63,354 nt of DNA, from the NCBI GenBank assembly GCA_015493745.1, contig WGCN01000069.1, positions 1 through 63,354 on the forward strand, written 5' to 3'. Below are positions 45,085-54,294 of this stretch, one piece after another. Position numbers and translations under genes: made by a program. Within the stretch, counting starts at the first letter, position 1, and each line of letters starts with the position of its first letter. This DNA is from Calditrichales bacterium (GTDB taxonomy: Bacteria; Calditrichota; Calditrichia; Calditrichales; J004). The notes under the pieces were generated by a model, which had not been told where the DNA came from, did not search any database, and was given only the letters and a program-made list of their open reading frames with translations.

Positions 45085-46605
45085 ATGAACAAAGAGACGC
45101 CACTTAAAGTACTGATTATTGAAGATCATAAAGATATGTTGATGGTCCTGAAGAAATACCTTGAAGATCAGGACTTTAAGATCATCACCGCCGAAACCGG
45201 TGAAGAAGGGCTGGAGCTTTTTAATGCTCAAAAACCCGACCTGATACTGGTGGACATCATGCTGCCGGGAATTTCCGGTCTGGATGTTATCCAGACCATC
45301 AAAGACCGTGATGACAAGGAAGAAAGTACCTACATCCCAATCATCGTCATAACCGCCAAAAACGACATTCAGGATATCGTAACCGGTTTTAACAACGGGG
45401 CGGATGACTATATCATCAAGCCCTTTCATTTCGAGGAACTCAGTGCCCGTATAAAATCGGCCGTGCGTATCAAACGGCTAAACGAGATGCTGCTCACCCA
45501 ATCCCATAGTCTGGAAAACGCCAACAAGGAGATTTCCGGACTGAATAACACCCTGGTGGCCAAGAACAAGGAGCTGAGAAAAAATATCTACGGGCTTCAT
45601 TCCCTGTTTGAAATCTCTATGGAGTTGAGCTCCATTTTGGAATATAACGAACTCATCTCCCGTACCATATTCACCATGATGGGTCAATACTCCGTGAAGG
45701 CGGCCTTTTACATGCAGGCCGACCAAAAAATGAATCAACTGCGGGTGTATGACAGCCGTGGCGATATTCCCGTAACCATTGAGGAACTGAAGCTGGATGC
45801 CGAAGACAGTCTTATCTCCTATTTCCGTATCCACCCGGCACCCAGTCTGATTGAGGAGATCAGGAAAGAGATCAATACCTCATCCGTATTTCATAAGCTG
45901 GAGAATCATAACGTTACCCTGATAGCACCGGTGATGCTCAAAGGCAAGATAGAAGGACTCTTCTGTTTTGGGGAAAGAGTAAAATCCTCTCCCTACGAAG
46001 AGCGGGAGCTGCAACAGATTGCCATCCTGGCCAACATTATCTCCATCGCCATCAACAACGCCCGCCTCTATCGGGAGGTGGAACAACTCTCCTATACGGA
46101 CGCCATGACCGACCTGCACAACTACCGCTATTTTCGTATGCGTCTGAATGAAGAGATTATGCGGGATAAACGTACCCGTTCCGGTCTTTCCCTGCTCATT
46201 TTGGATGTGGACTATTTCAAAAACTTTAACGATACTCTGGGGCATCAGGCCGGAGACCGCGTTCTTAAACAACTCAGCGACATTCTAAAGGAAACCGTTC
46301 GCGAAAATGATATTGTCGCCCGATACGGTGGCGAGGAATTTGCCGTTATTTTACCTTCCGTGGATAAAAAAGGGGCCATGATTTTGGCCGAACGTTTGCG
46401 GGTGAACATCGAGCAGGCTAAATTTGACGGCGAGGAAGTTCAACCGGGCCAACGCGTTACCGTGAGTATCGGTGAAGCCTCATTACTGGACAGTGAAATG
46501 GAAGCGGATACTTTGATCAAGCATGCCGACCTGGCCCTATACGCGGCCAAGGAAAGCGGGCGCAACAAAGTGGTCGCTTTTTCTCCCGATCTAATAGAAG
46601 AGTAA
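45085..46605 (+). CDS. Response-regulator diguanylate cyclase (REC-GAF-GGDEF)
   Basis: The protein has 506 aa from the ATG at 45085. The receiver (about 1-125) has phospho-acceptor Asp in DLILVDIMLPG and the conserved Lys in DDYIIKPFH. A short coiled coil (about 130-170) leads to a GAF-like domain (180-325). The GGDEF domain (335-500) has YTDAMTDLHNYRYF, an intact active site ARYGGEEFAVI and the RxxD inhibitory I-site (REND) five residues before it. It should make c-di-GMP on phosphorylation, with product feedback. No kinase lies beside it. bshA starts 2 bp after its stop. Confidence 0.93.
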   Translation: MNKETPLKVLIIEDHKDMLMVLKKYLEDQDFKIITAETGEEGLELFNAQKPDLILVDIMLPGISGLDVIQTIKDRDDKEESTYIPIIVITAKNDIQDIVTGFNNGADDYIIKPFHFEELSARIKSAVRIKRLNEMLLTQSHSLENANKEISGLNNTLVAKNKELRKNIYGLHSLFEISMELSSILEYNELISRTIFTMMGQYSVKAAFYMQADQKMNQLRVYDSRGDIPVTIEELKLDAEDSLISYFRIHPAPSLIEEIRKEINTSSVFHKLENHNVTLIAPVMLKGKIEGLFCFGERVKSSPYEERELQQIAILANIISIAINNARLYREVEQLSYTDAMTDLHNYRYFRMRLNEEIMRDKRTRSGLSLLILDVDYFKNFNDTLGHQAGDRVLKQLSDILKETVRENDIVARYGGEEFAVILPSVDKKGAMILAERLRVNIEQAKFDGEEVQPGQRVTVSIGEASLLDSEMEADTLIKHADLALYAAKESGRNKVVAFSPDLIEE

Positions 46606-46606
46606 T

Positions 46607-47731
46607 ATGAAAATTGGAATCACCTGCTACCCCACCTATGGCGGCAGCGGGGTTGTGGCAACCGAGCTGGGTATAAAAATGGCCGCCCTGGGTCATGAAG
46701 TCCACTTTATCGCCTATGCCCTGCCTTATCGCCTGGGCTCTTTTACAACCAACCTTTTTTTTCATGAAGTGGATGTTCTGCAATATCCCCTGTTCGAATA
46801 TCCACCCTACTCCCTTTCCCTGGCTCATAAGATGGTGGATGTGATTGAACATGAAAAACTGGATATTCTACACGTGCACTACGCCATCCCCCATGCCACC
46901 AGCGCCTATCTGGCCCGGGAAATCATGGGCGATGATTCATTTAAATTTGTAACCACCCTGCACGGCACCGATATCACCCTGATCGGTTCGGATCCCTCTT
47001 ATTTAAAAATTGTTAAATTTTCCATTGAGAAGAGTGACGGCGTTACCGCCGTTTCCAGGTACTTACAGGAAGAGACCTATAAAACCTTTCAAATAAAAAA
47101 TGACATTGAGGTCATCCCCAACTTTGTCCCGGACCGCTTCTGGATAAACAATAAGGAGCTGGAACGCCACCGCTGCTTCGGCCAGAACAACGAGGTTATT
47201 CTGACCCATATTTCCAATTTCCGCCCTGTAAAGCGGGTTGTGGATCTGGTTGACGTCATGGGCCATCTGATACCCAAATATCCGGTAAAGCTGCTGATGG
47301 TGGGTGACGGACCCGAGCGTTCCCGCATGGAGCAAATATGCCGTGAACGCGGACTGTGCGATCATATTCAATTTTTAGGCAAGCAACAGAATGTGGAACA
47401 GGTTCTGGCCTGCAGCGATCTGTTTTTATTGCCCAGCGAGGACGAAAGTTTTGGACTGGCCGCTTTGGAAGCCATGGCCTGTGGCCTGCCGGTGGTTACC
47501 ACCAACGCCGGCGGCCTGCCGGAGGTAAACATTGACGGCCAAACCGGTTTCACGGTCGATGTGGGAGACACCAAAGCCTTTGCCGACAGAATCGCCCGCA
47601 TTATAAGCGACCGGCCCTTTTACTTTCAGCTTTCCCGAAATGCCAAAAAACGGGCGCATGCCGAGTTTAATTCCGAAAAGATTGTTCCCCAATACTTAGG
47701 CTATTATGAGAAGATCATTTCCGGTGCTTAA
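46607..47731 (+). CDS. bshA: Bacillithiol synthase BshA (GlcNAc-malate glycosyltransferase)
   Basis: A 374-aa GT4-family enzyme. The BshA-specific opening is MKIGITCYPTYGGSGVVATE, followed by HVHYAIPHATSAYLA and TLHGTDITLIGSDPS, with the acidic EX7E region LLPSEDESFGLAALEAMACG. It joins UDP-GlcNAc to L-malate, the first step of bacillithiol. bshB and bshC are not in the window. The upstream single-domain GlmU-like enzyme would supply UDP-GlcNAc. Confidence 0.94.
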   Translation: MKIGITCYPTYGGSGVVATELGIKMAALGHEVHFIAYALPYRLGSFTTNLFFHEVDVLQYPLFEYPPYSLSLAHKMVDVIEHEKLDILHVHYAIPHATSAYLAREIMGDDSFKFVTTLHGTDITLIGSDPSYLKIVKFSIEKSDGVTAVSRYLQEETYKTFQIKNDIEVIPNFVPDRFWINNKELERHRCFGQNNEVILTHISNFRPVKRVVDLVDVMGHLIPKYPVKLLMVGDGPERSRMEQICRERGLCDHIQFLGKQQNVEQVLACSDLFLLPSEDESFGLAALEAMACGLPVVTTNAGGLPEVNIDGQTGFTVDVGDTKAFADRIARIISDRPFYFQLSRNAKKRAHAEFNSEKIVPQYLGYYEKIISGA

Positions 47732-47804
47732 GGTCATGGCGAAGAGTTGTTACAAAATTTAAGATCCATTAACTTTAAATAGTATGATTTAGCCGGCGGT
47801 ATCT

Positions 47805-48560
47805 TTGAAGCAAACTATTCCATATCTCATTTCTCATCGCGGACGAGCCGACCACTCTTATGTGGAAAACACCATAGAGGCCTTTCAAAGTGCACTGGAT
47901 CAGGGAGCCAACGGACTGGAGATTGATGTACAGCTTTGCGGTTCCGGTGAGATTATCGTCTTCCATGATTTTTATCTGCGGCGCCTTTTTAACAAACGGC
48001 GTTTCACCTGGTCCACCCCGCTAAAGGAAATACGGGCCTGGGGCCGCCGCAACAGCGGGCGTCAGGATTTTTATATCCCAACCCTGAATGAGTTCATCGA
48101 GCACTTTAAAGGTACGGTTCCGGTCAACCTGGACGCCAAGGTTTTTCTGCCCTTTTTCGGCGCCTTTGCCAAATACCTGGTGCGTACCATAAAAGCCTCC
48201 GGCTATCGCAGCCAGTTTTGGGTCTCCTCCTTTAACCCTATGTTTATACGTATGATCAAACATAACGGCGCCGACATACAAACCGGATTTCTCTTTTCCC
48301 GTTACGATATCATGCGGCGTCTTTCCGAACCTCTATGGCACTGTGATTTTTGGCATCCCAAGGCGCATCTTATCGATGACGATTTTATTCAACTGGCCCG
48401 GAGCCACAACAAAAAGATTTTTACCTGGACGGTAAATGAACCCGCTGAATGGAAAAGGCTGAGCGCCTATCCGGAAGTTCGCGGCATCATAAGTGACAAA
48501 ATACACCTGCTCAGGAAAGAGATTGATCAGGAACTGACCAAAAATCCGCTACTTCTTTAA
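47805..48560 (+). CDS. Glycerophosphodiester phosphodiesterase
   Basis: A 251-aa TIM-barrel enzyme. YLISHRGRADHSYVENTIEAF is the GDPD opening with its catalytic His, then GANGLEIDVQL (Glu, Asp metal ligands) and IIVFHDFYLRR (second His). FTWTVNEPAEWKRL near the end is also family-typical. It hydrolyses glycerophosphodiesters to glycerol-3-phosphate. No signal peptide is present, so it is cytoplasmic. It starts with TTG at 47805; no in-frame ATG fits the conserved start. Confidence 0.9.
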   Translation: MKQTIPYLISHRGRADHSYVENTIEAFQSALDQGANGLEIDVQLCGSGEIIVFHDFYLRRLFNKRRFTWSTPLKEIRAWGRRNSGRQDFYIPTLNEFIEHFKGTVPVNLDAKVFLPFFGAFAKYLVRTIKASGYRSQFWVSSFNPMFIRMIKHNGADIQTGFLFSRYDIMRRLSEPLWHCDFWHPKAHLIDDDFIQLARSHNKKIFTWTVNEPAEWKRLSAYPEVRGIISDKIHLLRKEIDQELTKNPLLL

Positions 48561-48632
48561 AATCCCTAATTTCATTCTGCCACTTGCCGATGTTTTGCCT
48601 ATAACCTTAAAAAGGATTTTAGGAGTAACACC

Positions 48633-49022
48633 ATGCCGGTATATTTAAAGAACAGCGACGTTCAGGAGACTGAGGAGATCACCCTCCATCCTGTTTTGGA
48701 AACCGCCGCCCACCCTGAACTGAAGCTCAGCCTGCCCAATTTCAACATCATTTTACACTACGACAGACAGCACAGTTACGATTATATCGTGGAAATGTTA
48801 AGCAATATCTTTGGTTACAGCCCCTCCACAGCCTTTGAGATGTGCTGTAAGCTGGATATTTCGGGACGCCTGGTGGTCTTTACGGGTAACCGGGATCAGG
48901 CCGAATTAAAAAGACACCAGATCATAAATTATGGCCCCGACTGGCGTATTCCCGGCTGTAATGATTCCATGAAAGCCACTTTGGAAATTGCTCACCCTGT
49001 TGTTGATTTTAGCGTTAATTAG
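48633..49022 (+). CDS. ClpS-like adaptor protein
   Basis: A 129-aa protein. A variable N-terminus of about 35 residues precedes a ClpS fold: FNIILHYDRQHSYDYIVEML, SNIFGYSPSTAFEMCCKLDISG and NRDQAELKRHQIINYGPD. ClpS presents N-degron substrates to ClpAP or ClpCP. The usual NDD near the binding pocket is HYD here, so ligand preference may differ. clpA is not next to it, and the ClpS family is about 80-106 aa. The start follows GGAGTAACACC. Confidence 0.78.
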   Translation: MPVYLKNSDVQETEEITLHPVLETAAHPELKLSLPNFNIILHYDRQHSYDYIVEMLSNIFGYSPSTAFEMCCKLDISGRLVVFTGNRDQAELKRHQIINYGPDWRIPGCNDSMKATLEIAHPVVDFSVN

Positions 49023-49034
49023 ACTACCGGCTGC

Positions 49035-49601
49035 TTAATCCCCGGGTTCATCTTTCTCTTTCCCAAAATTCTTTTCCAGGGCCGTCAGGGTATCAAGAAA
49101 TACATTATAATCGTCCCGTGAATACAAATAGACATAAATATGCGGAGCGGATGCCTGTTCCCGCTGGAATTGTTGCGCGGTGCCCAATAGTATCCGGGCA
49201 CACCTCTCCAGCGGAAAACCGAATATCCCACTGCTGATAGCCGGAAAGGCCAGCGACTTAACAGCATGGTTAACGGCCAGCTTCAGGGCGGATAGTACCG
49301 CGGATTTCAACTTGGCGTCTTCATCTCCTTCCCCCATCATGGGGCCGACAGCATGAATAACATAGCGTGCTTTTAAACGCCCCGCGCCGCTGATAACCGC
49401 CGATCCCACCGGAACATACCCCAGCTTATCGCACTCTTCCTGAATCGTATATCCTCCCCGGCGCACAATGGCCCGGGCCACGCCTCCCCCATGCTGCAGA
49501 TGGCTGTTGGCGGCATTGACCACGGCATCGCAATCCGCCAGCGTGATATCGCCCTGAACAAGACAAAGCTTTTTTTCACCGCTTTTTATACATTTCATCA
49601 T
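49035..49601 (-). CDS. Macro-domain protein (ADP-ribose hydrolase type)
   Basis: The 188 aa are one macro domain: DCDAVVNAANSHLQHGGGVA (ADP-ribose contacts Asn and the GGG loop), VGSAVISGAGRLKARYVIHAVG, and FPAISSGIFGFPLERCARIL. Such proteins deacetylate O-acetyl-ADP-ribose or remove ADP-ribose from proteins. Which one is unclear. It begins in a 4-bp ATGA overlap with the end of hutI, last in a four-gene run. Confidence 0.9.
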   Translation of the reverse strand: MMKCIKSGEKKLCLVQGDITLADCDAVVNAANSHLQHGGGVARAIVRRGGYTIQEECDKLGYVPVGSAVISGAGRLKARYVIHAVGPMMGEGDEDAKLKSAVLSALKLAVNHAVKSLAFPAISSGIFGFPLERCARILLGTAQQFQREQASAPHIYVYLYSRDDYNVFLDTLTALEKNFGKEKDEPGD

Positions 49602-50824
49602 TCGGCCTTTCGGTAAACGATATGTCCCTTTTTGATGGTCATAACCGTATGGTTAATACCATAATGGTAGGGCAAATAGTCCAGGTTGGGAATGTCCAAA
49701 ACCACAAAATCGGCTTGCATCCCCTCCTCAATGCGTCCGATACGGTTTTCCATCCGGATGGCCCGGGCCGCGGAACAGGTGGTGGCCCAAAGGATCTCCC
49801 CGGGAAGCATTTTCATTTTCAAAGCGGAGATGGTCCATATCAGTTGCAAATTCTGGGTTGTGGAACTTCCCGGATTAAAGTCGGTGGCAATGGCCACATC
49901 CAGGCCGTTATCCAGCATTTTACGCGCCGGCGCGTAACCGTCCTTACCCAGAAAAAAGGTCGTACCGGGCAGCAGCACGGCTATCACCCTGTTTTCAGCC
50001 ATACGGGCGATACCCTCGTCGGAAATTTCCAGCAGATGATCGGCGGAGATGGCCTTCACTTCGGCACTGAGTTCGGCGCCGCCAAAAGGATAGAGCTCAT
50101 CGGCATGAAGTTTGGGAATCAAACCGTATTGCTTGCCACACTCCAGTATCCTGCGGCTTTCATCCACGGTAAATACCCCCTTCTCACAAAACACATCGCA
50201 AAAACGGGCCAGCTTCCGTTCCGCTACCCGGGGAATCATTTCGTCACAAAGAAGACGGATATAATCTTCCCGGCGTGACTGATACTCATCGGGAATTTCA
50301 TGTGCGCCAAGAAAGGTGGGGACCATTTCAAGATTTTGTTCGTCATTAAGCTCGCTTATAATCTCCAGGGACTTCAGTTCATCCTCCGTGGAAAGCCCGT
50401 AGCCGGACTTGGCTTCGATCGTCGTGGTCCCATATTCCAGAAATGTATGAATACGCTGACGGGTTAAGGCCTTAATTTCCTCCTTTGTGGCACGGCGGAA
50501 TTTACGAACGCTGTTACGAATCCCCCCTCCGGCGGCGGCGATTTCCTCATAGGTTTTTCCCTGAATACGCATGATAAATTCTTCTTCCCGGCTGTTGTAG
50601 AAAACCGGATGCGTATGGGCATCCACGAAGCCGGGCAACAGGGTTAACCCCCGGCAGTTGATCCGTTGGTCGGCCTCAACCTCTTGTGAGTCCGGGACAA
50701 TTTTTTCTATCTTTTCATCATCAACTATAATCTGTACATCTGTTAATTCCCGTACCCGTCCGTATCCACCGTCAACATCGGCGGTATAGACTCTTCCAAT
50801 ATTATAATAGACAATCTTAGACAT
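49598..50824 (-). CDS. hutI: Imidazolonepropionase
   Basis: The 408-aa amidohydrolase has the family opening of metal ligands DAHTHPVF (H70, H72), then RIQGKTYEEIAAAGGGI and TIEAKSGYGLSTEDELK. The late part has HADELYPFGGAELSAEV and DVAIATDFNPGSS. It opens the imidazolone ring in histidine breakdown. hutH and hutU are absent here, so the rest of the pathway lies elsewhere or substrates differ. It overlaps the VOC gene by 8 bp and the macro gene by 4. Confidence 0.95.
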   Translation of the reverse strand: MSKIVYYNIGRVYTADVDGGYGRVRELTDVQIIVDDEKIEKIVPDSQEVEADQRINCRGLTLLPGFVDAHTHPVFYNSREEEFIMRIQGKTYEEIAAAGGGIRNSVRKFRRATKEEIKALTRQRIHTFLEYGTTTIEAKSGYGLSTEDELKSLEIISELNDEQNLEMVPTFLGAHEIPDEYQSRREDYIRLLCDEMIPRVAERKLARFCDVFCEKGVFTVDESRRILECGKQYGLIPKLHADELYPFGGAELSAEVKAISADHLLEISDEGIARMAENRVIAVLLPGTTFFLGKDGYAPARKMLDNGLDVAIATDFNPGSSTTQNLQLIWTISALKMKMLPGEILWATTCSAARAIRMENRIGRIEEGMQADFVVLDIPNLDYLPYHYGINHTVMTIKKGHIVYRKAE

Positions 50825-51200
50825 AAGTTATATTTTCCTCCTCTACGATGCACAGGGGGGTGCCAAAGGGATCACTGGCACAAAAGAAGCGGCTGCCGTT
50901 TTCCGCCGTGGAGATGGAAGCATCTATGGTATTGCAACCGATATTGCGATAGCGGATATAGGCAGTGTCAAGATTGGTGACACTCAGATAAATATATTGC
51001 CGCGGATGCATCAGCCAGCCCTGCCCCAGGTCATCACCTTCCAGCAGGGGGTCATAGCAAATAATCTCCGAGGCCCCGCACTCGAAAGCACAACGCCCCT
51101 TGGATAACATTTGAGCTTTGGTCTGTAAGGCCTTGCTGTAAAAATCCATGGCCTCTTCCAGGTCGGATACGACAATTGTAACCTTGACAAGTCGAACCAT
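50817..51200 (-). CDS. VOC/glyoxalase-family protein
   Basis: A 127-aa protein of vicinal-oxygen-chelate size and fold: VKVTIVVSDLEEAMDFYSKAL at the start and RFFCASDPFGTPLCIVEE at the end. It lacks an obvious complete His/Glu metal triad in the first repeat, so catalysis is uncertain. It overlaps hutI by 8 bp and touches the HIT gene. Substrate not deducible. Confidence 0.75.
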   Translation of the reverse strand: MVRLVKVTIVVSDLEEAMDFYSKALQTKAQMLSKGRCAFECGASEIICYDPLLEGDDLGQGWLMHPRQYIYLSVTNLDTAYIRYRNIGCNTIDASISTAENGSRFFCASDPFGTPLCIVEEENITYV

Positions 51201-51691
51201 CAGTCTGTCTCCTTAATTGCTTCGGAAAGCATTTTCCATGACCGCTCCAATGATTCCGATATCACCTTTGTCCCGGTAATTACCGGCATAAAATTGGTAT
51301 CCCCGTTCCATCTCGGCACAATATGGTAATGAATATGTTCATCGATACCCGCTCCCGCCGCCCGGCCCATATTCATACCCAGATTTATGGCATCCGGATT
51401 ATAGACCTTGCGCAGGGCACGGATAACGATATTTATCGTTTGCTGACAATCCAACTGCTCAGCGGAACTCAGTTCCAGTAAGTCATGCGTATGATGAAAA
51501 GGAACCACCATGACGTGCCCGTTATTATAGGGATATTTATTAAGTATCACATAACAGTGTTGGCTACGATGAACAATCAAATAGCGTTCATCATCCTTTT
51601 GTTCCGGAAACACACAGAAAATACAGCCATCCGTTTTTTCTTCGTCTCCGGCAATATATTCCATACGCCAGGGCGCCCACATATGATTCAT
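51200..51691 (-). CDS. HIT-family hydrolase
   Basis: A 163-aa histidine-triad protein. Opening APWRMEYIAGDEEKTDGCIF resembles the AP4A-phosphorylase-like HIT subgroup. YLIVHRSQHCYVILNKYPYN follows. The triad lies in IDEHIHYHIVPRWNGDTNF (HxHxHxx) at about residues 116-130. It hydrolyses or phosphorolyses nucleoside-phosphate bonds, probably dinucleoside polyphosphates. It is first in the operon HIT, VOC, hutI, macro. Confidence 0.9.
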   Translation of the reverse strand: MNHMWAPWRMEYIAGDEEKTDGCIFCVFPEQKDDERYLIVHRSQHCYVILNKYPYNNGHVMVVPFHHTHDLLELSSAEQLDCQQTINIVIRALRKVYNPDAINLGMNMGRAAGAGIDEHIHYHIVPRWNGDTNFMPVITGTKVISESLERSWKMLSEAIKETD

Positions 51692-51765
51692 AGAATGATC
51701 CTTTCCTTTCCCTGTTTCCCCGCCATTACCGGTACCCCTAAAAATAGGAATTTTTGTTAAAAAAA

Positions 51766-51799
51766 ACCCGGTATGATGGTTTTAATTATCATACCGGGT
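51766..51799 (-). terminator. Rho-independent terminator after EF-G-like gene
   Basis: ACCCGGTATGAT (51766-51777) pairs perfectly with ATCATACCGGGT (51788-51799). Leftward transcription then meets a run of six or more Ts, so it serves the EF-G-like gene ending at 51820. Confidence 0.9.
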
Positions 51800-51819
51800 C
51801 AATGAGTTTATTGCGGGAA

Positions 51820-53886
51820 TTAGTCCTCTTCCCTGTTTTGGGCTTCCTCGATTATTTTTTTCGCGGCGTCTGCCGGCACTTCCTCATAACTCGAGAATTT
51901 TCGTGTATGAATGCCACGTCCCTGGGTCATGGAACGCAGGGTGGTTGAATATTTATACAACTCGGCCAAAGGCACCGCCGCCCGGACCACCTGGAATTTT
52001 CCATCGGCATCCATGCCCAGAATACGTCCGCGCCGGCTGCTGATATCGCCCATCACATCCCCCATATATTCATCGGGTATGCGTATTTCAACTTCATAGA
52101 TGGGCTCCAGCAAAACAGGTTTCGCCTTTTCAAAAGCAGCTTTAAACCCCATGGAAGCGGCCACCTTAAAGGCCATTTCCGAAGAGTCCACATTGTGGTA
52201 ACTGCCGTCGTAAACGGTTACCTTAACATCGACGATGGGAAAACCGGCCAGGATACCCTTTTCCATGGTTTCCAGAACACCTTTTTCCACGGCGGGGATA
52301 AACTTGCCGGGAATAACACCGCCCACAATGGCATCGACAAACTCAAACTGTGCGCCGCGCTCCAACGGTTCTATCCGTAGGTGACAATCACCATATTGCC
52401 CGCGCCCACCGGATTGTTTTTTGAATTTTCCCTGGGCCTCGGCCGTTTTTTTTATGGTTTCCCGGTAGGGAATGCGCGGCTCTTCCTGATCCACCTCCAC
52501 CCCAAAGCGATGTTTCAGTCTGCTTAGAATGGTAGCCAGATGCATCTCTCCCTGGCCGGAAATGATTGTTTGATGCAGCTCGGGATCATTTTCATACATA
52601 AAGGTGGGGTCTTCCTCATGCAAGGTGTGCAGGCCCTGGCCTATTTTATCCTCATCTCCCTTGGATTTGGGCTTGATGGCCTCACGGATACGCGGCTTCG
52701 GGAATTCGATCGGCGGAAATTTAATCCGGGCGTTTTTATCACTCAACGAATCACCGGTATGGGTAACCTTTAGTTTAACCAGGGCGGCAATGTCACCGGC
52801 CATGAGGCTGTCAACGCTCTCTTTCTGCTTACCGTTGAGTACAAATATCTGGGTAATGCGTTCGCCCATATCCCTGTTGGTATTGAGTACCTCTTCTCCC
52901 GTTTTTAAAACTCCCGAAAAAACCTTGATAAAGGAGAGTTCGCCCATATGCTGTTCACCCATGGTTTTAAAAATAAGGGCGGAAAAAGGCGCGCTCTTGT
53001 CCAGCTTTATCTCTTTTCCTTCTACTGTTTTTACGGACTTCAACTCATTGGGCGCCGGGCAAAAGTTAACGATCACATCCAACAGCCTTTTGGGGCCGAT
53101 ATTCGTCGTGGCACTGGTGCAGAATACGGGATAGATCAAATCATGGGCCATGGCTTCTTTCAGCCCCTTACGAAAATCATCTTCATCCAGACCGCTGTCA
53201 AAGTACTTTTCCATCAGGGAGTCGTCACTTTCGGCCACGGCCTCCACCAGTTTCATGTGCAAGGCATCCGCCTTTTCCTTTAATTCGCCGGGGATGTCCG
53301 ATTCGGTAAAATCTCCGCTGCCATCGGTTTTAAAGGTCAGCATCTTCATACGGATCAGATCGACAATGCGGTTAAAATCCGGGCCGGGATTAACCGGAAA
53401 CTGAGCCAGAACCACGCGTTGGTCGAAATCCTCCACCAGGCTGTTAAAAACGGCGTCAAAATCGATATTTTCCTGATCCAGTTTATTGAGGATAATTACC
53501 CGGGGAATGTCATCTTTTTCGGCGCGTTGCCAAACAAGTTCCGATCCCACTTCCACACCGGATTTGGCGGAAACCACCAAAAAAACCGTATCGATAACGC
53601 GCATGGCACCAACGACCTCGCCGTAAAAATCCGAATATCCGGGTGTATCAATCAGGTTGAGTTTATGATCACGCCAAACACCGTTCATTAGAGAAGTATT
53701 TATGGAAATCTGCCGCTCCGTCTCATCCGGGTTATAATCCGAAACCGTCGACCCCTGCTCGATGCTGCCCATGCGGGTAATGTTTTTCAAGCCCAGTTGA
53801 AAAGCTTCGTTCAACATGGTTTTACCCACACTGCCATGTCCAAAAATACCTATATTCCGAATCTGTTCCGTATTAAATACTTTCAC
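51820..53886 (-). CDS. EF-G-like (FusA2-type) translational GTPase
   Basis: A 688-aa protein with all five EF-G domains by length. The P-loop is GIFGHGSVGKTMLNEAF rather than AHIDAGKTT. Switch II reads DTPGYSDFYGE, with Tyr where EF-G has the catalytic His (DTPGH). G4 is LNKLDQENIDF. The C-terminal half shows GRGQYGDCHLRIEPLERG and VDSSEMAFKVAASMGFK. This places it in the FusA2/EF-G-like paralogue group, not the canonical EF-G. Function: an auxiliary ribosome GTPase, unclear. It stands alone. Confidence 0.88.
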   Translation of the reverse strand: MKVFNTEQIRNIGIFGHGSVGKTMLNEAFQLGLKNITRMGSIEQGSTVSDYNPDETERQISINTSLMNGVWRDHKLNLIDTPGYSDFYGEVVGAMRVIDTVFLVVSAKSGVEVGSELVWQRAEKDDIPRVIILNKLDQENIDFDAVFNSLVEDFDQRVVLAQFPVNPGPDFNRIVDLIRMKMLTFKTDGSGDFTESDIPGELKEKADALHMKLVEAVAESDDSLMEKYFDSGLDEDDFRKGLKEAMAHDLIYPVFCTSATTNIGPKRLLDVIVNFCPAPNELKSVKTVEGKEIKLDKSAPFSALIFKTMGEQHMGELSFIKVFSGVLKTGEEVLNTNRDMGERITQIFVLNGKQKESVDSLMAGDIAALVKLKVTHTGDSLSDKNARIKFPPIEFPKPRIREAIKPKSKGDEDKIGQGLHTLHEEDPTFMYENDPELHQTIISGQGEMHLATILSRLKHRFGVEVDQEEPRIPYRETIKKTAEAQGKFKKQSGGRGQYGDCHLRIEPLERGAQFEFVDAIVGGVIPGKFIPAVEKGVLETMEKGILAGFPIVDVKVTVYDGSYHNVDSSEMAFKVAASMGFKAAFEKAKPVLLEPIYEVEIRIPDEYMGDVMGDISSRRGRILGMDADGKFQVVRAAVPLAELYKYSTTLRSMTQGRGIHTRKFSSYEEVPADAAKKIIEEAQNREED

Positions 53887-54294
53887 CGATTTCCTCCTTA
53901 CCTTTCTGCAAGTCCGGTTGAATGTTTATGATACTTTTTTCATACAATAAAAGACCTGGTCGTCTTAATAATCCGAATAGATGGATTGGTGAATAAAATA
54001 CTAAACAACATATATATATACAAAAAAATGGAGCGTCTAATCCCCGGAATTAACCGGAGGGTACCCCCCAAAATATTTTGCCCGAAGCGGACGTCGCTGA
54101 GTAACGGGCTTTTCAATGACGAAACAGGAAAAAAACATTCGGTCGTTCCAAAGACAGGGACCGAAAAACCAACCGGCCGCGAACGGAATTTTAGTGCTAA
54201 TAAATGAGTTTTTACAAATTTGACATTTTTATTGTTTTATGTTCTAAACGTTTGATAAATTATGCATTTGTTTTTGAGGACAGAAAGGGGATAT
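53887..54294. other. Divergent intergenic region, EF-G-like / membrane protein
   Basis: About 400 bp without a gene. It includes a TTGACA-like box at 54220-54225 before the rightward membrane protein, without a convincing -10 at 17 bp. No conserved RNA or repeat was recognised. Confidence 0.4.

Noticed and set aside
53986-54207. 73-aa open frame in the EF-G intergenic region
   Set aside because: No ribosome site, low-complexity start and no family resemblance.
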